5,652 nucleotides of DNA from an uncultured Selenomonadaceae bacterium. GTDB lineage: Bacteria; Bacillota; Negativicutes; Selenomonadales; Selenomonadaceae. How positions within the stretch are numbered: the stretch's first letter is position 1; each line of letters opens with the position of its first letter. The stretch is taken from NCBI GenBank assembly GCA_905236595.1, contig CAJORE010000103.1, positions 1 through 5,652 of the forward strand, written 5' to 3'. This document shows, in pieces, positions 1 through 5,652 of this stretch. A model generated the notes under the pieces. That model was not told the origin of the DNA, searched no databases, and was given only the letters and a program-made list of their open reading frames with translations. The position numbers were made by a program, and so were the translations under genes.

Positions 1-2
1 GA

Positions 3-542
3 AGATTTTTGACGATAAACGGAATACCCCAAAAAAAGATTTTATTCGTCGGCGACTTCATAGAGGATATTTTCTTGCAAAAAAAATTTGTCATCGAAGG
101 ACGCCGCGACGTTGTTTTGATAAACCGCAGCAAAGGTTTCGCGTATTCGCGCCGCCTTATTGCTGCCGCGCCCGATTTGGAATGGGGCATGATACACAAT
201 ATGACTTCAACGCAAGTGGCAAGTCTTTTGCGTAGCGTTAAAGTCTATATAGATTTCGGGTCGCACCCGGGTAAAGATCGCTTGCCGCGTGAGGCCGTCG
301 CCTGCGGTTGCGTCATTATCACCGGTCGGCGAGGATCGGCATACAATGATATGGATATACCCATTCCCGACGAGTTCAAATTTACGGATAACGAGGAAAA
401 CATTCCGCGAATCATCGAAAAAATTCGTTATGTCATGGAACATTACATGGCTGAACTGCAAAAGCAAACAGCATACCGCGAAAAAATTTTGGCCGAACCG
501 GCAAAATTTGCTAATGATGTCGCTAAAGCATTTTCTTTATGA
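3..542 (+). CDS. Glycosyltransferase, GT-B type, C-terminal part (5'-truncated)
   Basis: The reading frame is open to the left edge (codons before the TTG at 9 carry no stop), so this is most likely the C-terminal part of a longer protein and the TTG at 9 is not its real start. A beta-strand segment ILFVGDF lies near the visible N-terminus. The most telling part is at about nt 246-340: YIDFGSHPGKDRLPREA, then ACGCVIITGRRGSA. This fits the nucleotide-sugar-binding C-terminal Rossmann half of GT-B glycosyltransferases (G-x-x-x-x-P-x-E-A-x-A-x-G, then a hydrophobic strand and a Gly). A helical, charged tail ends the protein. Enzymes of this kind transfer sugars from activated donors, often for surface polysaccharide, but donor and acceptor cannot be read here. 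The stop codon overlaps a possible ATG of the next gene. The family call is from motif resemblance; a DUF-type GT-B relative with another role is possible. Confidence 0.6.
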   Translation, partial: RFLTINGIPQKKILFVGDFIEDIFLQKKFVIEGRRDVVLINRSKGFAYSRRLIAAAPDLEWGMIHNMTSTQVASLLRSVKVYIDFGSHPGKDRLPREAVACGCVIITGRRGSAYNDMDIPIPDEFKFTDNEENIPRIIEKIRYVMEHYMAELQKQTAYREKILAEPAKFANDVAKAFSL

Positions 543-637
543 ACCGGCACAACTCGAAAAAAACGAAAATGATTGCAAAAAGCGCGGCAAACGGCTCACT
601 GTCAGTTATACAACAGACGCATCATAACAACAAAATC

Positions 638-1579
638 ATGAAAAAAATTATTCTCACCGCCGTCATAACGGCCATATTTATGACGGCGCTCTTTTGTACA
701 TTGGCGGGGCTTACAATCGGCAATTATTGCGTGCATTTTGTCTTGGAGCGCAATGCCGTCGGTGAGCCGCCCAAAGCATACGCACTTATTATGCCGCCGT
801 CATTGAGGCACTTTAAGAAACCACTTGCATACAGCGAAGCTTGGCAAATTGTTTCCGAGGACGGTCTGCATCTTTTTGCCGATTGCTTTATGAACGATTA
901 CGATACCGACAAATGGGTCGTGGTTCTCCACGGCTACGGTTGCACTCGCCAGAATTCATGGCAGATTGCCGAAGACTATTTACGCTTGGGCTACAATGTT
1001 TTAACGCCGGATTTAAGAGCATCGGGGCTGTCCGAAGGAACGTACATAACCATGGGTGTTAAAGAAGGGCGCGATGTTTTGGGTTGGACACAGGAGATAG
1101 CCGCCCGCCACGGCGACGCCAAAATCGTTTTGCACGGCGTTTCCATGGGCGCGGTAACGGCGATGATGACAGCCAAAGCCGACGATTTGCCGCCGAATGT
1201 TACGGCAGTAATTGCCGACAGCGGCTTTACCAGCGCTTACGATCTTTTTTCGATTATCCTTGAAGATTCGTTCAACATTCCGGCTTATCCCATTATGCCG
1301 TTGGTTGATTACGCTACCGCCAAAACGGCCGGTGTCTCCCTGCGCGAAGCCGTCCCCAAAGACGCTTTGAAATTTATCAAAGTGCCGGTACTTTTTATTC
1401 AAGGCGACAAAGATACATTGGTACCGCCCTACATGGCGGATATTTTGTACCGCTCTTGCAACTTAAGCGCCAAGGATATTTACATTGCCAAAGGCGCGAT
1501 TCACGGCGTAGCGAATCAAACCAATCACGACGAATATTTTGCGCGCATCGAGAGCTTTCTGTTGCCTTATATGGAATAA
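638..1579 (+). CDS. Membrane-anchored alpha/beta hydrolase (serine hydrolase)
   Basis: Predicted serine hydrolase of the alpha/beta fold, 313 residues from the ATG at 638. That start gives MKK followed by about 20 hydrophobic residues, a typical uncleaved signal anchor, so the catalytic domain probably lies outside the cytoplasmic membrane. The triad is visible: nucleophile Ser169 in GVSMG, acid Asp259 in GDKDTLVP and His289 in AIHG; HGYG at 98-101 supplies the oxyanion-hole turn. The order and spacing match the family that includes Bacillus YqkD-like hydrolases. The substrate is unknown (ester, amide or lipid). An ATG at 539 in the same frame overlaps the upstream stop as ATGA and would add 33 polar residues, which would hide the anchor; neither start has a clear Shine-Dalgarno site, so the start is uncertain. 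No terminator is seen before the next promoter. Confidence 0.88.
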   Translation: MKKIILTAVITAIFMTALFCTLAGLTIGNYCVHFVLERNAVGEPPKAYALIMPPSLRHFKKPLAYSEAWQIVSEDGLHLFADCFMNDYDTDKWVVVLHGYGCTRQNSWQIAEDYLRLGYNVLTPDLRASGLSEGTYITMGVKEGRDVLGWTQEIAARHGDAKIVLHGVSMGAVTAMMTAKADDLPPNVTAVIADSGFTSAYDLFSIILEDSFNIPAYPIMPLVDYATAKTAGVSLREAVPKDALKFIKVPVLFIQGDKDTLVPPYMADILYRSCNLSAKDIYIAKGAIHGVANQTNHDEYFARIESFLLPYME

Positions 1580-1600
1580 TGATCGTCAATGTGCTATAAT
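1572..1600 (+). promoter_or_regulatory. Sigma-70 type promoter with extended -10
   Basis: The sequence TGCTATAAT at 1592-1600 is a perfect extended -10 (TG, one base, TATAAT). The -35 region at 17-bp spacing, TGGAAT at 1572-1577, matches the TTGACA consensus at only three positions; extended -10 promoters tolerate this. Transcription would begin near 1606-1608, about 43 nt before the lipoprotein start codon. The promoter overlaps the end of the hydrolase gene and would drive the lipoprotein, cyclase and dtd genes. It is inferred from sequence only. Confidence 0.65.
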
Positions 1601-1617
1601 GGCGCGATAACGATCAT
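1579..1617. promoter_or_regulatory. Perfect inverted repeat enclosing the -10 box (candidate operator)
   Basis: ATGATCGT at 1579-1586 and ACGATCAT at 1610-1617 are exact reverse complements separated by 23 nt, and the TATAAT box sits in the middle. The arm centres are 31 bp apart, about three helical turns, so two protein subunits could bind on the same face of the DNA and block or bend the promoter. The left arm lies in the -10/-35 spacer and the right arm just after the expected transcription start. Both arms contain GATC. In a read-through transcript the arms could also pair as a stem with a long loop, but no T-tract follows. The operator role is an inference; no regulator gene is in view. 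Confidence 0.5.
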
Positions 1618-1633
1618 GAAGTCCATGCGCGGC

Positions 1634-1639
1634 GGGAGG
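1634..1639 (+). promoter_or_regulatory. Ribosome binding site of the sugar-binding lipoprotein
   Basis: GGGAGG lies 10 nt before the ATG at 1650. It is the strongest Shine-Dalgarno match in the window and supports both that start and high expression, as expected for a binding protein. Confidence 0.8.
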
Positions 1640-1649
1640 CATAAACGGC

Positions 1650-2717
1650 ATGAAAAAAACAGTAATTTTGGCGGCCTTGATTACCGTTATGGTAATAATT
1701 GCCGGTTGCGCCGGGACATCCAAGGAAATTCGCATCGGTGTCGCCATGCCCACCCAAACGCGCCAAAGGTGGAATCAAGACGGCGCAAATTTGGAACGCA
1801 AATTAAACGCTCACGGTTACAAAGCCGATTTGCAATATGCCAACAACGAAACCGCTTTGCAGATAGCACAAATCGACAAAATGATTGACGAAGGTTGCAA
1901 GGTCATCGTAATCGGTTCGGCTGACGGTTATGCCTTAGGCGATATTTTGGACAAAGCCAAAAACAAGGGTATCACGATAATCGCCTACGACCGCATGATT
2001 ATGAACACCGACGCCGTGGATTACTATGCCACTTTCGACAACTTGGCGGTTGGCATTATACAAGGCGAATACATCGAAAAAAAATTGGGCTTGAAAGAAG
2101 GCAACGGTCCGTTTAATTTGGAAATCACGGCCGGTTCTTTGGATGACAGCAACACGCTGTACTATTTTGAAGGGGCAATGGAAATTTTGCGTCCCTACAT
2201 CAGCAGCGGCCAGCTTATCGTAAAATCCGGCCAGACCGCCATAAAACAATGTGCCATTCCCCATTGGAAAGAACATATTGCCGAAGCGCGAATGTACGAG
2301 ATTCTGACGACTTATTACAACGACGACAAAGTGGACGTAATCCTTTGCCCGAACGATTCAACAGCGATAGGCGCAATCGGTGCGCTAAAAGCTGTGGGCT
2401 ACAACACCGCCGACAAACCGATGCCGCTCATTACGGGACAAGACGCCGATCGCAAAAATATGCGGGCGATATTAAACGGCGAACAAACCATGTCCATTTT
2501 TAAGGATACGCGCAACTTGGCCGAACAAACGGTGCAAATGGTTGATGCCGTCATTGCCGGCAAAACGCCGGAAACGAACGACTTGGGCAACTATAACAAC
2601 GGCGTAAAGGTCGTGCCAAGCTTTTTACTTCGCCCGCAGTTTGTGGATAAGGACAACTACAAAGAACTGCTCATTGATTCGGGATATTACAACGAACACG
2701 ATTTAGCGGAACAATAA
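1650..2717 (+). CDS. ChvE-like sugar-binding lipoprotein (ABC-type substrate-binding protein)
   Basis: Extracytoplasmic sugar-binding protein of 355 residues in the ChvE/XylF branch of the Peripla_BP_4 fold. Residues 1-20 form a lipoprotein signal (KK, hydrophobic core, lipobox IAGC), so Cys20 should be lipidated and the protein tethered to a membrane. The mature part follows ChvE closely by eye: GVAMPT at 30-35 and RW at 40-41, DLQYA at 60-64, IAYDRMI at 111-117, YYATFDN at 125-131, KLGLKEGNGPFN at 145-156, SLDDSN at 163-168, PND at 234-236, GQDAD at 263-267, FKDTR at 284-288, NNGVKVVPS at 316-324 and the SGYY end at 344-347. These include the usual sugar-contact segments, so binding of a monosaccharide (arabinose, xylose, galactose or glucose type) is likely; which one cannot be read. 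No ATPase or permease gene is adjacent. The next gene is a sensor cyclase, so a signalling role like that of ChvE with VirA is plausible. A part in transport with a distant permease is the alternative. Confidence 0.94.
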   Translation: MKKTVILAALITVMVIIAGCAGTSKEIRIGVAMPTQTRQRWNQDGANLERKLNAHGYKADLQYANNETALQIAQIDKMIDEGCKVIVIGSADGYALGDILDKAKNKGITIIAYDRMIMNTDAVDYYATFDNLAVGIIQGEYIEKKLGLKEGNGPFNLEITAGSLDDSNTLYYFEGAMEILRPYISSGQLIVKSGQTAIKQCAIPHWKEHIAEARMYEILTTYYNDDKVDVILCPNDSTAIGAIGALKAVGYNTADKPMPLITGQDADRKNMRAILNGEQTMSIFKDTRNLAEQTVQMVDAVIAGKTPETNDLGNYNNGVKVVPSFLLRPQFVDKDNYKELLIDSGYYNEHDLAEQ

Positions 2718-2728
2718 ACGACAAGAAC

Positions 2729-2733
2729 AGAGG
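2729..2733 (+). promoter_or_regulatory. Ribosome binding site that fixes the cyclase start
   Basis: AGAGG sits 7 nt before the ATG at 2741. The in-frame GTG at 2735 is only 1 nt from it, too close for initiation, so ATG 2741 is the better start. Confidence 0.7.
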
Positions 2734-2740
2734 TGTGCGA

Positions 2741-5086
2741 ATGGTGAATAAAAATATTTGTCGTTTCTTGGCAGCGGCACTTCTTTATTTCTTGGTCGCA
2801 CGCTTCGCCGGATTATTTTTCGTCATGCCGCCCACCGTAAATTTTGCCGTGTTTCTGCCGACAGTTCTTACGCTTGCAACAGGTCCTGCCGCCGCATTCG
2901 GTTGCGCCGCCGGACAAGCGGCATTGGTTGCGACATATCCGAATGTCGACAGCCCGTTTTTTTGTTTCCTTGAAGTTATCATCATTTTTTTCTCGGGTTT
3001 TTTACCCTACAAATTGTGGCATACCGACAAACGCAACGTTTTTGCCGATCCGTTCGCCTTTGACCCGCGCAATTTGCCGAAATTTATCGGCATAATTTTC
3101 GTGACCACCGCATTTTTGGCATTATTGGCCGGTTTTGCCGTTCCGTTGCCGGTCGCGGAAAAAATGTTTGCCGACGCCGATATTGTCTCTTTTGCTCCCG
3201 CCTTTGTTTCGGGGCTGTTTTTTGTAATCAATTTCAACATTGTCATCCTCTTTGCCACGCCGATATTCTTTTACTTGATAAGCCGCCAATATAATTTTTA
3301 TCGACCGGGCGATGCGTCAAAGCCGACCGATGCCGATGCCGCCGACAAAACGCCCGACAACGACGCAACCGCAACGGACAACCGCGCCTTTAATCTGCTG
3401 TATGCGTTTTTTTTGCTCCTGTTCGTCACGCTTGATGCCACGGGTATAATTTATGATTTGGATCACATGGACACGTGGTTGCAATTTTCCGGAGAAATCC
3501 TCACCGCCCTGAACATAACCTTGGCGATTTTGATGTATATGCTCCTCAAGTACCACCATTCCATAATGGCGAACCTGACGCTCTTGGAGCTTATCAACAT
3601 TTTTGTCGGAGCCTTCTTGTTGGGCAGCGTAAGTTTCGTGGCCATAAGCGGAATTATCGGCGAACACGCGGACAACGACCTGCAAAAAATGAGCGTAATA
3701 TATCGTGAGCGACTGTCGCATACTTTCACCGGAGCGCGAATGGCAATAAACAGCATGAACCGCTTGGCCTTGGCTCAGCTCACCGATTATGATCAAATGA
3801 AACATGATCGCGCTTACCGCAACAATTATTTGGCGGATATGGAGCGTGAATTTACGGCTATCACCGAAAGCACCGTCGGCAGCATTGGCTTTTATATGCA
3901 GCTTTCGCCCGACATCGCCAACGACGCAGGGTTTATTTACACGCGACAAGTTGAAAACTGGGGCGGCAAAATGCCTCCCTTTGCCCGACAAGCCGAAAAT
4001 CCTTTTTCCGATCGCTACCACGTCCCCTATGAGCGTTATTTGGCCAGCGTAAGCGAACCGTATCTCAATCGCATGAACGGAAACTATATGCTAAGCTACG
4101 TCGTACCGTTGCAAAAAGATGACCGCTTTATCGGCATTGTGGGCATTGATTTGGATTTTGCGTATATAATCCACGAAATTCGTCGTATGTCCGTTTACGA
4201 TCACGGCTATGTGGCGCTCATGGATAAAAACGGCACGATACTTTACGAAAACGAATCGTTGGCTTCGGATGTTGTCAACAAAGGCGACCTGTACGAAACG
4301 GAAAGTTATTTGTCAAACGGCATTTGGCTGAAGATTGCCGCCTACACACACGATATTTATGCCGGCCGCAACGATATGCTCATCCGTTTCGTGGTGGTTA
4401 TGCTTTTTGTCGTCGTCGTAGCCTCGCTCTTTAGCATTTGGCTTGCCGGCAGGGGGATTAGGCCGTTAAAACTGATCAGCGCGGCCGCCAAAAAAATCGC
4501 CGTCGGCGACCTAAACGTCGATTTGTCTTATCCCGCGAAAAACGAATTGGGAACATTGGTCGACAGCATAAAAGACATGGCGGCCAAACTCGACGAACAT
4601 GTTTATCACGACAAATTAACGGGACTTTTGAATACAGCCGCCTATGTGCGCGCCGTCGGCGAAATGGAAAAGCGACGGCAAGCTGCGGACGAACGCATCG
4701 AATTTGCCGTAGCCGTGTTTGATGCAAATTTTTTGAAAAAGATAAATGACACTTACGGACATGAAGCCGGTAACGAACTGATTCGCCGAGCGGCATTTTT
4801 AATCAAGCGCGTCTTTGCCAAAAGCCATGTGTATCGCGTTGGCGGGGACGAGTTCGTGGCGATTTTGGAAGGGGCGGATTTTGTCGCCCGCCGCCGTCTG
4901 CTTGAACAATTCGACAGAGAAATGGAGCGGGAATACTTCGTAGCCGACGGGCAAACCATAAAAGTCTCCGTTGCCCGCGGGTTGGCCGTATGCGAACAAG
5001 CCCCCGATTTTGCCGAAGTGTTCCGCCTTGCCGACGCCGAGATGTATAAACATAAAGCAGCGCTTAAAGCGTTACGGGAAAATTAA
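2741..5086 (+). CDS. Membrane diguanylate cyclase: multi-TM block, dCache, HAMP, GGDEF
   Basis: Sensor enzyme of 781 residues expected to make a cyclic dinucleotide (c-di-GMP in the standard case) from GTP at the inner membrane. Residues 7-181 hold five or six hydrophobic segments, vaguely like MASE or ECF-S type membrane domains. A linker at 188-215 is rich in Asp, Ala and Thr. Three more membrane segments lie at about 217-235, 246-270 and 283-306. Residues 307-546 form a dCache-type extracytoplasmic domain: a long helix, then SYVVPLQ at 452-458, GIVGIDLDF at 465-473 and YVALMDKNGTILYE at 490-503. A last membrane helix at 548-569 leads to a HAMP domain (IRPL at 573-576) and a GGDEF domain from about 621. 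The latter has DKLTGLLN at 624-631, the metal-site Asp661 in DANFLKKIND, and intact GGDEF at 701-705. Two departures stand out: the I-site RxxD is FAKS at 692-695, so product inhibition is probably absent, and Asn678 replaces the usual guanine-contacting Asp. There is no EAL or HD-GYP domain. The gene lies 23 nt after the sugar-binding lipoprotein, a likely ligand carrier. Confidence 0.93.
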   Translation: MVNKNICRFLAAALLYFLVARFAGLFFVMPPTVNFAVFLPTVLTLATGPAAAFGCAAGQAALVATYPNVDSPFFCFLEVIIIFFSGFLPYKLWHTDKRNVFADPFAFDPRNLPKFIGIIFVTTAFLALLAGFAVPLPVAEKMFADADIVSFAPAFVSGLFFVINFNIVILFATPIFFYLISRQYNFYRPGDASKPTDADAADKTPDNDATATDNRAFNLLYAFFLLLFVTLDATGIIYDLDHMDTWLQFSGEILTALNITLAILMYMLLKYHHSIMANLTLLELINIFVGAFLLGSVSFVAISGIIGEHADNDLQKMSVIYRERLSHTFTGARMAINSMNRLALAQLTDYDQMKHDRAYRNNYLADMEREFTAITESTVGSIGFYMQLSPDIANDAGFIYTRQVENWGGKMPPFARQAENPFSDRYHVPYERYLASVSEPYLNRMNGNYMLSYVVPLQKDDRFIGIVGIDLDFAYIIHEIRRMSVYDHGYVALMDKNGTILYENESLASDVVNKGDLYETESYLSNGIWLKIAAYTHDIYAGRNDMLIRFVVVMLFVVVVASLFSIWLAGRGIRPLKLISAAAKKIAVGDLNVDLSYPAKNELGTLVDSIKDMAAKLDEHVYHDKLTGLLNTAAYVRAVGEMEKRRQAADERIEFAVAVFDANFLKKINDTYGHEAGNELIRRAAFLIKRVFAKSHVYRVGGDEFVAILEGADFVARRRLLEQFDREMEREYFVADGQTIKVSVARGLAVCEQAPDFAEVFRLADAEMYKHKAALKALREN

Positions 5087-5104
5087 AAGAACGTCCAATC
5101 AATC

Positions 5105-5110
5105 AGGAGA
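5105..5110 (+). promoter_or_regulatory. Ribosome binding site of dtd
   Basis: AGGAGA lies 5 nt before the ATG at 5116, so dtd has its own efficient initiation site within the 29-nt gap after the cyclase gene. Confidence 0.75.
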
Positions 5111-5115
5111 AATTT

Positions 5116-5556
5116 ATGCGAGCCGTTGTAACACGCGTCAAATCAGCAAGTGTCACCGTCGAAGGGCAAACGTTAGGAAGTATCGGCGGCGGTTTCTTGG
5201 TGCTTTTGGGCGTAGGACCAAATGATACCGAAAAAACCGCTGTTGCCTTAGCCGACAAAATATGCCAAGTCCGGATATTTGCCGATGACGGCGGCAAAAT
5301 GAATCTGCCTTTGGCAGCAGTCGGCGGCGCTTTGTTGGTCATAAGCCAGTTCACCCTCTATGCCGACCTAAAAAGCCGCCGCCCCGGTTTTTCTCATGCG
5401 GCAAAACCGGAGCTCGCCGAAAGTCTTTATGAAAAATTTATTGCTTGTTGCCGCGAAAAAGGTTTTGCCATACAATGCGGAAAATTCGGGGCGGATATGC
5501 AGGTTGCTTCCGTAAATGACGGACCGGTGACGCTGATTTTCGATACGGACAAGTAA
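5116..5556 (+). CDS. dtd: D-aminoacyl-tRNA deacylase
   Basis: Cytoplasmic proofreading enzyme that hydrolyses D-amino acids from mischarged tRNAs (and Gly from tRNA-Ala), recycling the tRNA. The 146-residue length is normal for the family and the protein is complete. It begins with the typical MRAVVTRVKSASVTVEG. Both family signatures are present: SQFTL at 77-81, with Thr80 at the active site, and NDGPVT at 134-139, which carries the Gly-cisPro pair (136-137) that excludes L-amino acids. The KSRRPGF segment at 86-92 is also typical. The enzyme works as a homodimer. It probably shares the transcript of the cyclase gene. It has no evident functional tie to sugar sensing and may simply be a housekeeping passenger. 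Confidence 0.98.
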   Translation: MRAVVTRVKSASVTVEGQTLGSIGGGFLVLLGVGPNDTEKTAVALADKICQVRIFADDGGKMNLPLAAVGGALLVISQFTLYADLKSRRPGFSHAAKPELAESLYEKFIACCREKGFAIQCGKFGADMQVASVNDGPVTLIFDTDK

Positions 5557-5573
5557 CGGGCGGAACTAAGGAA

Positions 5574-5631
5574 ATACTGCATAATTCGTCCGCACCCTTG
5601 CCGGGTCTTTTTCCGGCATACTGCGTCATTC
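5574..5631. repeat. Degenerate 14-bp direct repeat downstream of dtd
   Basis: ATACTGCATAATTC at 5574-5587 recurs as ATACTGCGTCATTC at 5618-5631, matching at 12 of 14 positions with a 44-bp period. The two copies flank the hairpin at 5599-5618. This internal repetition, in sequence without a convincing gene, suggests an intergenic repeat element that may continue past the right edge. Its function is unknown. Confidence 0.45.
5599..5618. repeat. Short hairpin downstream of dtd
   Basis: TGCCGG at 5599-5604 and CCGGCA at 5613-5618 are exact reverse complements around an 8-nt T-rich loop. The T-run is in the loop, not after the stem, and the next bases (TACTGCGTCA) are not T-rich on either strand. 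It is therefore not a convincing intrinsic terminator, though it could protect a 3' end or belong to an intergenic repeat. Confidence 0.45.
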
Positions 5632-5652
5632 CTCCTCAGCGTAGCACCACTA

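Noticed and set aside
79..86. A8 tract in the glycosyltransferase as a phase-variation site
   Set aside because: Comparable runs occur in other genes here (A8 near 2077, T8 near 3407), so this looks like general composition, and every frame is intact.
573..612. Possible promoter before the hydrolase (TTGCAA and TATACA)
   Set aside because: The two hexamers are 28 nt apart, too far for a sigma-70 promoter, and TATACA is a partial match without a TG extension.
1013..1402. Open frame of 129 codons on the - strand inside the hydrolase gene
   Set aside because: It is antisense to the catalytic core of a clear alpha/beta hydrolase and resembles no known protein.
2821..3200. Recurrent TTTGCCG words as an uptake signal
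   Set aside because: They fall in frame on Phe-Ala and similar codon pairs in a hydrophobic protein, so codon use explains them; no Neisseria-type uptake sequence was seen.
3317..4021. Open frame of 234 codons on the - strand inside the cyclase gene
   Set aside because: It lies wholly opposite a well-supported domain protein, has no recognisable domain, and follows from the codon composition of the sense gene.
5599..5618. Intrinsic terminator for the dtd transcript
   Set aside because: The stem is only 6 bp and the T-run lies in the loop; no T-tract follows on either strand.
5438..5629. Short - strand frame across the end of dtd
   Set aside because: It mostly overlaps the conserved dtd C-terminus, and its composition (rich in Arg, Pro and Lys) looks like a shadow frame.

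Overview
The window is a bacterial chromosome segment of balanced base composition. All its genes lie on the + strand and are tightly packed, with Shine-Dalgarno sites before three of the five. No tRNA, rRNA, CRISPR array, transposase or phage gene is visible. The host cannot be named from this sequence. A lipobox sugar-binding protein, a dCache diguanylate cyclase and dtd fit many anaerobic or Gram-negative-type bacteria; a Negativicutes-like host is a weak guess only.

Positions 1-1579 hold the 3' end of a GT-B type glycosyltransferase, cut by the left edge, followed by a membrane-anchored alpha/beta hydrolase of the serine-hydrolase type. Their coding ends may overlap as ATGA, or be separated by 95 nt, depending on the start chosen for the hydrolase.

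Positions 1580-1649 form a compact control region. It has a perfect extended -10 box (TGCTATAAT) enclosed by a perfect 8-bp inverted repeat, then a strong ribosome binding site. This looks like the head of a new transcription unit.

Positions 1650-5556 hold that unit: a ChvE-like sugar-binding lipoprotein, a large multi-pass membrane diguanylate cyclase (multi-TM block, dCache, HAMP, GGDEF), and D-aminoacyl-tRNA deacylase (dtd), with gaps of only 23 and 29 nt. The binding protein has no transporter ATPase or permease beside it. The gene after it encodes a periplasmic-sensor cyclase. The most interesting reading is therefore that the lipoprotein presents a sugar to the cyclase, as ChvE does to VirA, so that sugar availability sets a cyclic dinucleotide level. 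The GGDEF domain lacks the product-inhibition I-site and has Asn where canonical enzymes have the guanine-contacting Asp, so its product deserves testing.

Positions 5557-5652 hold no convincing gene. They contain a small hairpin and a degenerate 14-bp direct repeat, and look like the start of an intergenic repeat that runs off the right edge.
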